64,000 nt of DNA from Paenibacillus phoenicis (GTDB lineage Bacteria; Bacillota; Bacilli; Paenibacillales; Paenibacillaceae), in NCBI RefSeq assembly GCF_034718895.1, contig NZ_JAYERP010000001.1, positions 868,001 through 932,000 on the forward strand, given 5' to 3'. The translations under genes were made by a program, and so were the position numbers. Under the pieces are notes generated by a model, which searched no databases, was not told the DNA's origin, and saw only the letters and a list, made by a program, of their open reading frames with translations. Numbering within the stretch: the stretch's first letter is position 1; each line of letters begins with the position of its first letter. Shown piece by piece: positions 33,175-42,402 of the stretch.

Positions 33175-33627
33175 TTGGACCAGAAGCAACGCATGCATGA
33201 GATCGTGGAATCCTTCCGCGAGGTGAAGAGAGCCTTTTACCAATTGCTATCCAAACAAGCCGAGCCCTTCGGCATCACCGGCATCCAGTTCATGGCCTTA
33301 AAGCGAATTCATCATCATCCGCAAATCGGGGTGACGGAGCTTGCCGAACAGATGCGGATGGGGAACAGCACGGTCAGCGGCGTGATTGATCGTCTGGTCA
33401 AAGCGGGGCTCGTGGAGCGCGGACGGGTGGACAGCGATCGGAGGTCCGTGTTCTTGCAAATCACCGACAAGGGAATGGAGGTATATCGGAAGACGGACCT
33501 CGAATATACCCGGGCGTTCTCGGCGGTCCTGGAGGCAGCGGGGGAAGACATCGACCAGATGCTGCAAACCCACCGCAAAATTATCGCATCCTTAGAGAAA
33601 GTGAGAGAGGAAACCTATGAACAGTAA
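33175..33627 (+). CDS. MarR family transcriptional regulator
   Basis: A 150-residue winged-helix repressor. The DNA-reading part is visible as IGVTELAEQMRMGNSTVSGVIDRLVKAGLVERGRVDSDRRSVFLQITDKG. It starts at TTG 33175, with AAAGGA ten bases upstream; GTG 33154 is in frame but without SD. Its end overlaps the following efflux gene by 11 bases, so the two are translated together. It most likely represses its own operon and releases on binding a toxic ligand. Confidence 0.87.
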   Translation: MDQKQRMHEIVESFREVKRAFYQLLSKQAEPFGITGIQFMALKRIHHHPQIGVTELAEQMRMGNSTVSGVIDRLVKAGLVERGRVDSDRRSVFLQITDKGMEVYRKTDLEYTRAFSAVLEAAGEDIDQMLQTHRKIIASLEKVREETYEQ

Positions 33628-35137
33628 TACTGCTGCTGTACCGGCCGTTAACTTCAAGAGATGGCCGATTGTAATGGCGCTATTAATCGGGGCATTTGTG
33701 TCCCTCCTGAACCAAACCTTGATGAACGTTGCCCTGCCGAAAATGATGGACGACTTGGGCGTTGGAGCGACGACGATCCAATGGTTAACGACTGGATTTA
33801 TGCTGGTGAACGGCGTTTTGATTCCGATCAGCGCCTTTTTGATGGAACGATTTACGACACGGATGCTGTTTATTTCCGCCATGGTTTTGTTCTCGGCGGG
33901 CACATTCATTTGCGGAATCGGTTCTAACTTTGAAATGGTGCTCATCGGGAGACTGGTGCAGGCGGCCGGCGCCGGTGTGCTGATGCCGCTGATGACCGTC
34001 GTCTTCCTGACGATCTTTCCGATTGAGAAGCGCGGGCAAGCGATGGGGATGATGGGGATCGCCATGATCTTCGCCCCTGCGGTTGGACCAACGCTCTCCG
34101 GCTGGATCATTGAGCATCACCCATGGAATGTTTTGTTCTGGATTATTTTCCCGTTTGCGGTTCTTTCGATTATTCTTGGCGTAATCTTTATGAAAAATGT
34201 AACCCAGGTTGGCCGTCCAAACCTGGACGTCTTGTCGATCATCTTGTCGACAATCGGCTTTGGCGGTATCTTGTATGGGTTTAGTGAAGCTGGCAGCACC
34301 AGCTGGGGCGAGACAGATGTTGTCGTCAGCCTGATTGTCGGCGTTATCACCTTGGGCTTGTTCCTGTGGCGTCAACTGATATCAGATAAGCCGCTGCTGG
34401 AGTTCCGCGTATTCCGTTACGATATGTTTTCGCTGACTACGATCATCAATGTGGTGATCACCATGGCGCTGTATGCGGCGATGATCTTGCTGCCGATTTA
34501 CCTGCAGAACATCCGCGGCTTCTCCCCCGTGGAATCCGGGCTGCTGTTGATGCCGGGGGCAATTTTGATGGGGATTATGTCGCCGATTACCGGGATGATC
34601 TTTGACCGGATTGGCGCTCGCTGGCTGGCGGTTATCGGGTTGACCATCACCACCGTAACGACCTGGGAATTCAGCAATTTGACCGTAGATACGACGTATA
34701 CTCATCTCATCTTGATGTACACCGCACGGATGTTTGGGATGTCGATGTTAATGATGCCGATTCAGACGGCCGGTCTCAACCAACTGCCGGCGCGGCTGAA
34801 TGCCCATGGCACCGCGATGTCCAACACGCTGCGGACCATCTCGGGAGCATTGGGGACCGCACTTCTCGTGACGATCATGTCCTCGCGTGCCAAGGATAAG
34901 GCGGCCGAAATGATTCTCGCGGCCGGAATTAATCCGAAAGACCCGGCTAACGCCCAACAAGTCGCCTTGATCACTCGGGATGCGACGATCAACGGGATTG
35001 ATTTTGCCTTTGTCGTGGCGACGGGGATTACGCTGGTGGCTCTCATCTTATCGTTCTTTATCCGCAAAGTGCAGGTAAATAAAGAAGGTCAGGGAACTGG
35101 GAAAGAGGAAACCGGCATGAAACCTGCGAAGGCTTAG
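33617..35137 (+). CDS. DHA2-family multidrug efflux MFS transporter
   Basis: A 506-residue protein with 14 predicted helices. N-terminal LLIGAFVSLLNQTLMNVALPKMMDDLGVGATTIQWLTTGFMLVNGVLIPI is the signature of the EmrB/QacA (DHA2) group. Motif C (GMMGIAMIFAPAVGPTLSGWII) marks it as an antiporter. The SD is GAGAGGAAA before ATG 33617, overlapping the MarR gene. Together they form a classic repressor-pump operon. A terminator shared with the convergent GH94 gene follows. Confidence 0.9.
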   Translation: MNSNTAAVPAVNFKRWPIVMALLIGAFVSLLNQTLMNVALPKMMDDLGVGATTIQWLTTGFMLVNGVLIPISAFLMERFTTRMLFISAMVLFSAGTFICGIGSNFEMVLIGRLVQAAGAGVLMPLMTVVFLTIFPIEKRGQAMGMMGIAMIFAPAVGPTLSGWIIEHHPWNVLFWIIFPFAVLSIILGVIFMKNVTQVGRPNLDVLSIILSTIGFGGILYGFSEAGSTSWGETDVVVSLIVGVITLGLFLWRQLISDKPLLEFRVFRYDMFSLTTIINVVITMALYAAMILLPIYLQNIRGFSPVESGLLLMPGAILMGIMSPITGMIFDRIGARWLAVIGLTITTVTTWEFSNLTVDTTYTHLILMYTARMFGMSMLMMPIQTAGLNQLPARLNAHGTAMSNTLRTISGALGTALLVTIMSSRAKDKAAEMILAAGINPKDPANAQQVALITRDATINGIDFAFVVATGITLVALILSFFIRKVQVNKEGQGTGKEETGMKPAKA

Positions 35138-35156
35138 TGAGTTCTCCCATAATTAG

Positions 35157-35195
35157 AAAAGGTACAACCACTCGATTGGAGCAGTTGTACCTTTT
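35157..35195. terminator. Bidirectional terminator
   Basis: AAAAGGTACAAC pairs with GTTGTACCTTTTT. It serves the convergent efflux and GH94 genes. Confidence 0.9.
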
Positions 35196-35225
35196 TCATT
35201 TTCGCACCTTATTGAGAACAGGGGC

Positions 35226-37667
35226 TTACCCAAGCTCAACCTCGACTTGGTGAACGCCGCCGTCGCCAACCGGCGGAATGATGTTGCCTTGAATTGGCTG
35301 GCCGTCCACCGTGATGCTGGCCACGCCTTTTTCCACATGATTCGGGTTGCTCACGCGGATGACGTACGTGTCCCCCCGGAAGACGCGGGTGATTTCGTAT
35401 CCGTCCCATGCCGACGGAATGCAAGGATCCACTTTCAGCCCTTTAAAGTCAGCTTGCACGCCAAGAATAGCTTGCGTGATTGCTACGTAGTTCCAGGCTG
35501 CCGTCCCGGTGAGCCAGGAGTTCTTCGCTTCGCCGTGACGTACGGCGTCTTTGCCGGCAATCATCTGCGAGTAGACGTACGGCTCCATCCGATGGATTTC
35601 GCTGATGTCCTCCAGGTAAGCCGGGGCGATTTTTTTGTATACTTCAAACGCCCGATCGCCGTGGCCCAATACGGTTTCCGCGATCATGATCCAAGGGTTG
35701 TTATGGCAGAAGATCCCGGCGTTCTCTTTGTACCCCGGCGGGTAGCTGGAGATTTCGCCCAGGTTCAGATAATACTTCGAATACGGCGGCTGTTGCAGCA
35801 CGATCCCGTATTTCGTATCAAGGCGCTTCTCAACGGAAGTGAGCGCTTTGGCTGCCAAGCCTTCCTTGACGCCGATGCCTGCCATGACGCACATGCCTTG
35901 CGGCTCGATGAAGATTTGGCCTTCGGCGTTTTCCTTGCTGCCGACCTTCTCACCGTAATGATCGTAAGCGCGCAGGAACCAGTCGCCGTCAAAGCCGTGC
36001 TCCAGCGTCGTTTTGCGCATTTTCTCCGTCCACTCCAGCGCTTCCTTCGCCTCGGATTCCAACCCGCGGATCCGGCAGATTTCAGCGAAGTCTGGGCCTA
36101 CGAAGACGAACAAGCCGGCGATAAATACGGACTCAGCTACGCGGCCTTCGATGTTCGCCGTAGTTTGGAACGACTCACCCGGCTCCTTGGAGAAGCAGTT
36201 CAGGTTGAGGCAATCGTTCCAGTCTGCGCGGCCGATCAACGGCAGACCATGCGGTCCCAGGTTGTGCACGACGTGGTAGAAGGAGCGTTTCAAATGCTCG
36301 AACAGCGTTGCGGTATTGTCCGGATTGTTATCAAACGGCACTTGTTCATCCAGAATGCTGATGTCGCCGGTCTCCTTGATGTAAGCCGCTGTACCCAGCA
36401 CAAGCCACAACGGGTCATCGTTAAAGCCGCTGCCGATCTCGTTATTGCCTTTCTTGGTGAGCGGTTGATATTGGTGATATGCGCTGCCGTCCTCAAATTG
36501 CGTAGCGGCGATGTCGAGAATCCGCTCGCGGGCCCGTTCCGGGATTTGATGCACAAAGCCAAGCAAATCCTGGTTGGAATCGCGGAAGCCCATGCCGCGG
36601 CCGATCCCGGATTCGAAATACGAAGCCGAACGGGACATATTAAACGTCACCATACATTGATACGGATTCCAGATGTTTACCATGCGATTCAGCTTGTCGT
36701 CGCCGCTTTGGATTTGGTATTTGGACAACAGGCCGTCCCAATACGCAGCAAGATCTGCCAAAGCGCGGTCAACGTCGGCGTCCGTAGCGAATTTCTCGAT
36801 CATCTCGAGCGCTGGTTTTTTGTTGATGACACCTGGGGATTCCCATTTCTCTTCTTCCGGCACTTCAACGTAACCGAGGATAAAGATCAGGCTTTGCGTT
36901 TCGCCTGGGGCAAGCTTCAGCGTCACTTCATGCGAGCCGATCGGGGACCAGCCGCTGGCTACGGAGTTGGAAGCTCTGCCGGCTACAACGACCTGCGGTT
37001 CGTGCAAGCCGTTATACAGCCCTACAAACGATTCGCGGTCCGTATCAAAGCCGTCGATGTCGCGGTTCACGGAATAGAAGGCATAGTGATTGCGACGCTC
37101 ACGGTATTCCGTTTTATGATAGATGACGGAATCCAGCACTTCCACTTCGCCGGTGCTCAAGTTGCGTTGGAAGTTGGTCATGTCGTCCTGAGCGTTCCAC
37201 AGGCAGAACTCGGCAAAAGAGAAGAGAGAGACCTTCTTCGTCTGGGAACTCGTATTCTTCACTGTCAGGCGATGCACTTCGCCGTTGTAGCCCAGCGGAA
37301 TAAACGCCAATTGAGTGACCGAAATGCCGCCGCGTTCCCCGGTGATCGACGTATATCCCAAACCGTGCCGGCATTCGTAGAAATCCAGCTCGCGTTTGAC
37401 CGGCATCCAGCCCGGCGTCCAGAAATCGCCGTTGTCGTGGTCGCGGAGATAGTAGTAACGTCCGCCGGTATCCAGCGGAATATTGTTGTAGCGATAGCGG
37501 GTCAACCGGCGCAGGCGCGCATCGCGATAGAATGTATAACCGCCGGCGGTATTGGAGATGAGTCCGAAAAATTGCTCATTGCCAAGGTAGTTAATCCAAG
37601 GGTAAGGGGTTTGCGGCGTATGAATCACATACTCTTTACGCTGATCGTCAAATGCTCCAAATTTCAT
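35226..37667 (-). CDS. Cellobiose phosphorylase, GH94
   Basis: An 813-residue enzyme that splits cellobiose with phosphate to glucose 1-phosphate and glucose in the cytoplasm, saving one ATP. The start ([15 protein letters not shown]…[18 protein letters not shown]) and the segment [25 protein letters not shown] are characteristic of true cellobiose phosphorylases, whose usual length is ~810. The likely acid residue is Asp482 (or Asp485) in [11 protein letters not shown]; substrate contacts include RDSNQD at 362-367. A LacI operator lies in its leader and the LacI gene is directly upstream. No cellobiose transporter is nearby. Confidence 0.93.
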   Translation of the reverse strand: MKFGAFDDQRKEYVIHTPQTPYPWINYLGNEQFFGLISNTAGGYTFYRDARLRRLTRYRYNNIPLDTGGRYYYLRDHDNGDFWTPGWMPVKRELDFYECRHGLGYTSITGERGGISVTQLAFIPLGYNGEVHRLTVKNTSSQTKKVSLFSFAEFCLWNAQDDMTNFQRNLSTGEVEVLDSVIYHKTEYRERRNHYAFYSVNRDIDGFDTDRESFVGLYNGLHEPQVVVAGRASNSVASGWSPIGSHEVTLKLAPGETQSLIFILGYVEVPEEEKWESPGVINKKPALEMIEKFATDADVDRALADLAAYWDGLLSKYQIQSGDDKLNRMVNIWNPYQCMVTFNMSRSASYFESGIGRGMGFRDSNQDLLGFVHQIPERARERILDIAATQFEDGSAYHQYQPLTKKGNNEIGSGFNDDPLWLVLGTAAYIKETGDISILDEQVPFDNNPDNTATLFEHLKRSFYHVVHNLGPHGLPLIGRADWNDCLNLNCFSKEPGESFQTTANIEGRVAESVFIAGLFVFVGPDFAEICRIRGLESEAKEALEWTEKMRKTTLEHGFDGDWFLRAYDHYGEKVGSKENAEGQIFIEPQGMCVMAGIGVKEGLAAKALTSVEKRLDTKYGIVLQQPPYSKYYLNLGEISSYPPGYKENAGIFCHNNPWIMIAETVLGHGDRAFEVYKKIAPAYLEDISEIHRMEPYVYSQMIAGKDAVRHGEAKNSWLTGTAAWNYVAITQAILGVQADFKGLKVDPCIPSAWDGYEITRVFRGDTYVIRVSNPNHVEKGVASITVDGQPIQGNIIPPVGDGGVHQVEVELG

Positions 37668-37691
37668 GAACAGGAACTCTCCCTTCGTTTG

Positions 37692-37705
37692 TGAACGCGC
37701 GTTTA
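37692..37705 (-). promoter_or_regulatory. LacI-type operator upstream of GH94 gene
   Basis: TGAACGCGCGTTTA, 13 of 14 bases identical to the perfect palindrome in front of the regulator gene. It lies 24 bp from the GH94 start. Confidence 0.75.
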
Positions 37706-37769
37706 TTTTGATGAGAAAAGGTTCCTCCGGCGATCGTTAAAAGATCGGGGAGGAGGGTAGGGTGTTTGG

Positions 37770-38822
37770 TTATTTCGCCGGGGGTTGACAGGAATCCCGG
37801 ATCACCAGACGAGTTGGGAAGCTGACTGTGCTGAAGGTAGGTTGCTCCGCTTCGCAAAGCTCAATCACTTTGAATACGGCAGCCTTGGCCATCTCATCGA
37901 TGGGCAGCCGGACGGTCGTCAGCTTCGGCGTAACCCGGGAAGCTAACTCGACATCGTCAAAGCCGATGATCGACACTTGCTCCGGTACGCTGATCCCTTT
38001 TCTTGCAAACGCTTCCATCGCAGCGATGGCCATATCGTCGTTGGCGCAAAATAAGGCCGTTGGCCAGTTTCCTTGCTCGATCAGCCGCTGAGCCTCGCGG
38101 TAGGCGCTTTCCTTCAGGAATTCGCCCTCAAGGATATACGCTTCATGCAGCGGCAATCCGTGCTTCTGCAGCGTGTGCTCATAAGCTAAGTATCGCTCAC
38201 GACCCGAGTACGTATTCATGCTGCCTTTCAAAATGCCGATGTCGCGATGCCCAAGTTCAATCAAATATTCGATCGCCTGGACCGTGCCTTCATAGTCATT
38301 GGAGTTGATAACCGCCAGATGATTTTTGTTCAGGCGCTCGGTCATGATTTCCGCGATGTCATAATCGATGAGCACTAACGGCGCTTCCTGATCCACCATT
38401 TCCCGAACCAGCTCGATGTCCTTCTGCGTGCCCACCAGAATTCCGCCATCAATCCGCTTCTGCAGGAAGGCTTGCTTCACCTTCTGGAAATCGCCCGGCG
38501 AATAAACGGTATGAATCAGTACATAAAATCCGCGGGCATTGGCCGTATCGACGACCATGTCGACGATCGGGGCAAAGTAGCTGTTCTGGTAGATGCGGCT
38601 TGTGTCTTCTTTCTCTGTCATGCTGATGGCGAACAGGCCGATCGTATCCGTCCGTTTGCCGGCGAGCGCCCGGGCGAAGCTATTCGGCTCGTAATGGTGC
38701 TGCTCAATGACGCGGAGCACCTTGGCCCTGGTCGCTTCCGGAACGTTCGGATAGTTGTTGATCACCCGTGATACGGTGCTGCGGGACACCCCGGCCAGTT
38801 TGGCGATGTCTTCACTGCGCAT
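37770..38822 (-). CDS. LacI family transcriptional regulator
   Basis: A 350-residue repressor. The N-terminal helix-turn-helix and hinge read MRSEDIAKLAGVSRSTVSRVINNYPNVPEATRAKVLRVIEQHHYEPNSFARALAGKRT; the rest is a sugar-binding-protein-like core with two lobes (IGLFAISM…, GGILVGTQ…, FCANDDMAIAAMEAF). It is preceded by a perfect operator palindrome, and the same operator stands before the GH94 gene downstream, so it very likely represses both and responds to cellobiose or a derivative. Confidence 0.92.
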   Translation of the reverse strand: MRSEDIAKLAGVSRSTVSRVINNYPNVPEATRAKVLRVIEQHHYEPNSFARALAGKRTDTIGLFAISMTEKEDTSRIYQNSYFAPIVDMVVDTANARGFYVLIHTVYSPGDFQKVKQAFLQKRIDGGILVGTQKDIELVREMVDQEAPLVLIDYDIAEIMTERLNKNHLAVINSNDYEGTVQAIEYLIELGHRDIGILKGSMNTYSGRERYLAYEHTLQKHGLPLHEAYILEGEFLKESAYREAQRLIEQGNWPTALFCANDDMAIAAMEAFARKGISVPEQVSIIGFDDVELASRVTPKLTTVRLPIDEMAKAAVFKVIELCEAEQPTFSTVSFPTRLVIRDSCQPPAK

Positions 38823-38843
38823 AAAGGTTTGTCCCCACTTTCG

Positions 38844-38857
38844 TAAACGCGCGTTTA
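38844..38857 (-). promoter_or_regulatory. LacI-type operator, autoregulatory
   Basis: TAAACGCGCGTTTA, a perfect 14-bp palindrome, 21 bp upstream of the LacI-family start codon. It has the central CG step usual for this family. Confidence 0.78.
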
Positions 38858-38910
38858 TAGGGTTATTTTATAGCATCCCCTGAAATTAATCAATTATGAA
38901 AAAACGCACG

Positions 38911-38932
38911 AAAAAATGGCGGCTATTCCGCC
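38911..38932 (-). terminator. Intrinsic terminator overlapping a stop codon
   Basis: On the minus strand GGCGG-AATAG-CCGCC is followed by ATTTTTT. The TAG stop of the J-like gene lies in the loop. Confidence 0.75.
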
Positions 38933-39840
38933 GCCTTCGGGAGATTCTCCAAGTAGGTCTTTATCATCGTGATCGCTTTGTCTTTGTTCTTCGCGTCGAC
39001 ACGGAGCGAAATAATCAAGTCTGTATAACCCAGCGGCAGCTCCTTGACGAGAGTGCTGTTGGTGACTTTAATGCCGTACACATGCTCGGTATTGTCCTCG
39101 TCGGATACATCCTTGACAAGGTTGTTTTCCGTCAGAAAATCCTTTAATTCACCGTTAACCAAATCATCGAGGCTGAGAAAAGCGCCGCCATTCGATAACC
39201 ACTCAAAGGTAGGCGCATCGGTTATATAAATATCCGGACTTGTCGAAGCGATCACGGCCATCGCTTTTTGCTGATAAGCGATATCCGCGGTACTCAAGGC
39301 TTCTCCTTGCGGCGGTAAGTACAGCATTTCAATTTCCACTCTTTGGAATCCGGGAATTTGCGCTGTCATCGTTTGCTCCAGAGCGTCGACACCGCCGTTC
39401 TGGTCGTCAGTCAAATAATTGCCGGCCATGATGATCGACAGATCGATGGGAGGCAGGGCGGCCAGTCGTTTTTGTTCTTCAAGATGGTTAAGATAAGCAT
39501 TCGTCCCCCAAATAATAGCTGCGATGGCAATGATTCCGATGATCACATAATTGCGATAAAGCCGAAAAAAATCGTCAACCTTCTCAGCGGTCCCGGCAAA
39601 TTTGCCCCACTTCGCATAACGCCTGCGGGTTAACTCCGCGAGCTTGCGCTGTTCCTCCGTCTCCACGATCCGCTTGTAAGCCTGGATCTTACGCTCGATT
39701 TCCTCGGCTTCGCCGGGATCAAGGTTGCGTGAGCGGGATTTGCGCAGCAAAATGTCGAATTCTCTCTCCAGTTCTTCGCGGGAAGCGTTTTCGGGCAGTC
39801 CAAGCACCTCATAAGCCTGTTTCAGATTGTCGTTGTCCAT
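38923..39840 (-). CDS. Membrane protein with N-terminal J-like domain
   Basis: The protein has 305 residues. Residues ~5-65 resemble a J-domain (LKQAYEVLGLPENASREELEREFDILLRKSR) but lack the HPD tripeptide needed to stimulate Hsp70. A transmembrane helix lies at ~97-116. The remaining ~190 residues are outside the cell and look like an extracytoplasmic solute-binding-protein lobe (STSPDIYITDAPTFEWLSNGGAFLSLDDLV). I do not know a function. The combination suggests a membrane-anchored sensor or scaffold. Confidence 0.75.
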   Translation of the reverse strand: MDNDNLKQAYEVLGLPENASREELEREFDILLRKSRSRNLDPGEAEEIERKIQAYKRIVETEEQRKLAELTRRRYAKWGKFAGTAEKVDDFFRLYRNYVIIGIIAIAAIIWGTNAYLNHLEEQKRLAALPPIDLSIIMAGNYLTDDQNGGVDALEQTMTAQIPGFQRVEIEMLYLPPQGEALSTADIAYQQKAMAVIASTSPDIYITDAPTFEWLSNGGAFLSLDDLVNGELKDFLTENNLVKDVSDEDNTEHVYGIKVTNSTLVKELPLGYTDLIISLRVDAKNKDKAITMIKTYLENLPKAAE

Positions 39841-39953
39841 CGTCTTTCTCCTCTAAATCCATCAAGGTTTTAATGTATAAATATTATATGGAAAGTGATG
39901 CCTACATTCATTATACTTTGTATTTGTATCGAAGGGAAATCGCTGATCGGCAG

Positions 39954-39987
39954 GAAAAAAGCCGGGTGAACCTTGCGGTTCCCCGGC
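39954..39987 (-). terminator. Intrinsic terminator after NlpC/P60 gene
   Basis: On the minus strand GCCGGGGAACC pairs with GGTTCACCCGGC, followed by TTTTTT. Confidence 0.88.
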
Positions 39988-40016
39988 CTTTACTTTAAGC
40001 CTTGGGGTGGTTGAAA

Positions 40017-40904
40017 CTAACGGACCCGGCGCATGGAAAGGATCACTGTGCTCCAATACCCGCTGTCCAGCGGGCTGATTTGAACTCCGGGAGCACCCCA
40101 GGTATGAATAAATTTGCCGTCGCCGATATAGATGCCGACATGGCCGGGAATTTTGTCGGATTGAAACCGGCCGGGGACCGTGAAGAAGATCAAATCTCCC
40201 ACTTGCAGTTGATCCCGCGTCACCGGCACGCCTTCTTTGGCTTGATCCCGGGCCAGCCGCGGCAGGTCTTGACCAAACTTCTTAAAGACATGACGGGTGA
40301 AGGACGAACAATCAAATTTTTTGGACTGTTCGTAAGGTGCGGCGCCAAATTCATAAGGTACGCCTAAAAACTGCTTGGCATAGGCGACCATCTCATCCTG
40401 ATGTTCGGCAACGCCTAGAACTCCGTACCGGCTCGTTCCTGTCTGCGGTGGAATATTGCCGCCCGCCGGGGTAATGCGGTCAAAGCTAAGCTTTCCCGTG
40501 CGGGAATCGATCTTCGCTTTGGTTTGCAGCAGGGCGGATACGGCATCCATCGTCATATAGAGCTGACCGTTCTCACGCACCGGCGCCTGAGGCAGAGCGA
40601 TCGGCTGCCCAAAGGAAATCGCATGTCTCTGGCTAGGCTGGACGGTAAACATCACATCGGTATAACCGAGATTGGCGCTGTCACTGTTCTCCTGCAATCG
40701 CAGGCCAAGGCTCTGAGCCACTTGCGTTAACGGCACCCAGGTTGTGCCGTTGGATTCGGTGATGGCTTCTGTTCTCACCGGGGAATTGCCGGATGGAGGG
40801 ACAGCATTCGAGCGGAGCCGATCCTGCTGGCCGCAGGAAGTGATCATGGTCAGCGGCAGGGTCAAACAAACAAGGAACATCCCAAACCTCAAGGAAATCC
40901 GCAT
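40017..40904 (-). CDS. NlpC/P60 cell-wall peptidase with stalk domain
   Basis: A 295-residue lipoprotein (signal ending ITSC, lipobox Cys24). Residues ~50-150 form a copper-amine-oxidase-like beta domain, often seen as a cell-surface stalk in Paenibacillus (WVPLTQVAQSLGLRLQENSDSANLGYTDVMFTV). Residues ~175-295 are the NlpC/P60 domain: catalytic Cys199 in FDCSSF, His in GHVGIYIGDG, and a polar third residue in FIHTWG. It would cut stem-peptide bonds in peptidoglycan. It is monocistronic. Confidence 0.9.
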   Translation of the reverse strand: MRISLRFGMFLVCLTLPLTMITSCGQQDRLRSNAVPPSGNSPVRTEAITESNGTTWVPLTQVAQSLGLRLQENSDSANLGYTDVMFTVQPSQRHAISFGQPIALPQAPVRENGQLYMTMDAVSALLQTKAKIDSRTGKLSFDRITPAGGNIPPQTGTSRYGVLGVAEHQDEMVAYAKQFLGVPYEFGAAPYEQSKKFDCSSFTRHVFKKFGQDLPRLARDQAKEGVPVTRDQLQVGDLIFFTVPGRFQSDKIPGHVGIYIGDGKFIHTWGAPGVQISPLDSGYWSTVILSMRRVR

Positions 40905-41009
40905 AAGATCATTAGCACTCCATTCATTTAGATTAGCGAATCACTTGAAGTATGTAAAAAAAGAGACAGAACTATTCGGAGAGAGAAATCAAAGGAGCAT
41001 CCATCAACA

Positions 41010-42272
41010 ATGAAGAGCAATATTATGCAAAAATCGTTTGTATCGAGAAAGCCGTCCCGCCAGCGCCGCAACTTGGCGATCGCGACCTGGGAGGGCGTGC
41101 CCTCCACGATCTTCCAAACGTTGCTTGGCGGTCAGTTCCTGACGGGATTTCTGCTGTATCTCGGGGCGAATTCAGCGCAAATCGGCTTTGTCCTGGCGAT
41201 AACGACTTTCGTGAATATTGCTCAAATCGCCGTTGCTTTTCTCATTCAGCGATTAACCAGCCGCAAATGGGCGCTGGTGCTGTTCGTTGGGCTGCATCGC
41301 ATTCTGTGGGGGGCAACGGGCCTTGTTCCGTTTGTTTTACCGCGCCATTATTGGGTTGCCGGATTTATCGCTCTATATATCGCGGCGTTTATATTTAATA
41401 CGGTTGGAGCGATGCTGTGGAACTCGCTGATTAGCGATATTGTGCCGGCCCGCGTACGGGGAAGATATTTTGGAATCCGTAATACGTTTCTTAATGCGCT
41501 GAACACGTTGGTGATGTTTTTGGGTGGGATGGTGCTGGACCATTATCCGGCGGCGCAGGGGTTCTTTTACTTATATATCGTGATCTGGATTTGCGCGATC
41601 GCCAACATCATCGTGTTTATGTTCTATCCCGATGCGGCTTTCGAGCGCTCAGCGGAAAGCAAGTTTATGCCGATGCTGCGTAAACCGCTCCAGGACGGAG
41701 CCTTTATGAAAGCAACGTTGTTTCTGGCCGGCTTCCTGCTGCTGCAGAACCTTGTCGTGCCGCTGTACTCGTACGTGATGTTGGAGCTGCTGCACATCAA
41801 TTATCAGACGATCTCGCTTTTAAATGTGACCCAGACGGTCTTTATGATGGGAAGCTTTTACGTGTGGGGGAATCTGAATGCGCGTTACAGCAATCGTCGC
41901 TTGCTGTTCTGGACGCTACCGATCATTGCGCTGGCGATTCTATGCTGGGGCGGACTGTCCGTGTTGCCTGTGCTGCCTGTGCTCTTCCTGGCCCATATGA
42001 TATTTGGGGTTGGCGTCGGCGGATTTAACCAACTGGCCTTTAACTTTATGATTGGCGACACGCCCAAATCGGAGCGTCCGATGTATATGGCGATGTATTC
42101 GGCGATCACGGGGGTGGCCTCTTTCTTTGGTCCGCTGCTCGGCGGGCAGGTGTTGGAATGGATTGAATCGTGGCCGATGTGGACGCAAATCTTTGGCATG
42201 CAACTGTTCGTTGGGGCGTCCATGATCGTCTTGGCTGCAAGCTTGGGTCGCAAAATCTTGCGCGATGCATGA
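41010..42272 (+). CDS. MFS transporter
   Basis: A 420-residue protein with about 12 hydrophobic helices. The N-terminal TWEGVPSTIFQTLLGGQFLTGFLLYLGANSAQIGFVLAITTFVNI is typical of a poorly characterised MFS branch common in Paenibacillus. ARVRGRYFGIRNTFLNALNTL is the motif between helices 4 and 5. It starts at ATG 41010 with AAAGGAG 12 bases upstream. The substrate is unknown. The downstream aldose epimerase gene 130 bp away hints at sugar use, but no shared transcript is proven. Confidence 0.83.
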   Translation: MKSNIMQKSFVSRKPSRQRRNLAIATWEGVPSTIFQTLLGGQFLTGFLLYLGANSAQIGFVLAITTFVNIAQIAVAFLIQRLTSRKWALVLFVGLHRILWGATGLVPFVLPRHYWVAGFIALYIAAFIFNTVGAMLWNSLISDIVPARVRGRYFGIRNTFLNALNTLVMFLGGMVLDHYPAAQGFFYLYIVIWICAIANIIVFMFYPDAAFERSAESKFMPMLRKPLQDGAFMKATLFLAGFLLLQNLVVPLYSYVMLELLHINYQTISLLNVTQTVFMMGSFYVWGNLNARYSNRRLLFWTLPIIALAILCWGGLSVLPVLPVLFLAHMIFGVGVGGFNQLAFNFMIGDTPKSERPMYMAMYSAITGVASFFGPLLGGQVLEWIESWPMWTQIFGMQLFVGASMIVLAASLGRKILRDA

Positions 42273-42402
42273 TGTAAAGCGGATGGAGACAACATGATAA
42301 TTTGCGACCCTAAAGCTGTTGTGATGGACAGGGGTGACTTTTGGAGGCGCTTTAAGGTATATTACAAGATGAGCGCTAAGCAATGAAGGGAGATTACCAT
42401 CC

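Noticed and set aside
35247..37694. An 815-codon open frame antisense to the GH94 gene
   Set aside because: It mirrors the codon pattern of a GC-rich gene; the minus strand encodes a full cellobiose phosphorylase with motifs, operator and terminator. The antisense reading has no recognisable domain.
42273..42402. A cre site (TGTAAAGCGGATGG) before the aldose epimerase gene
   Set aside because: Only the first half fits the consensus, so it is not reported as a site.
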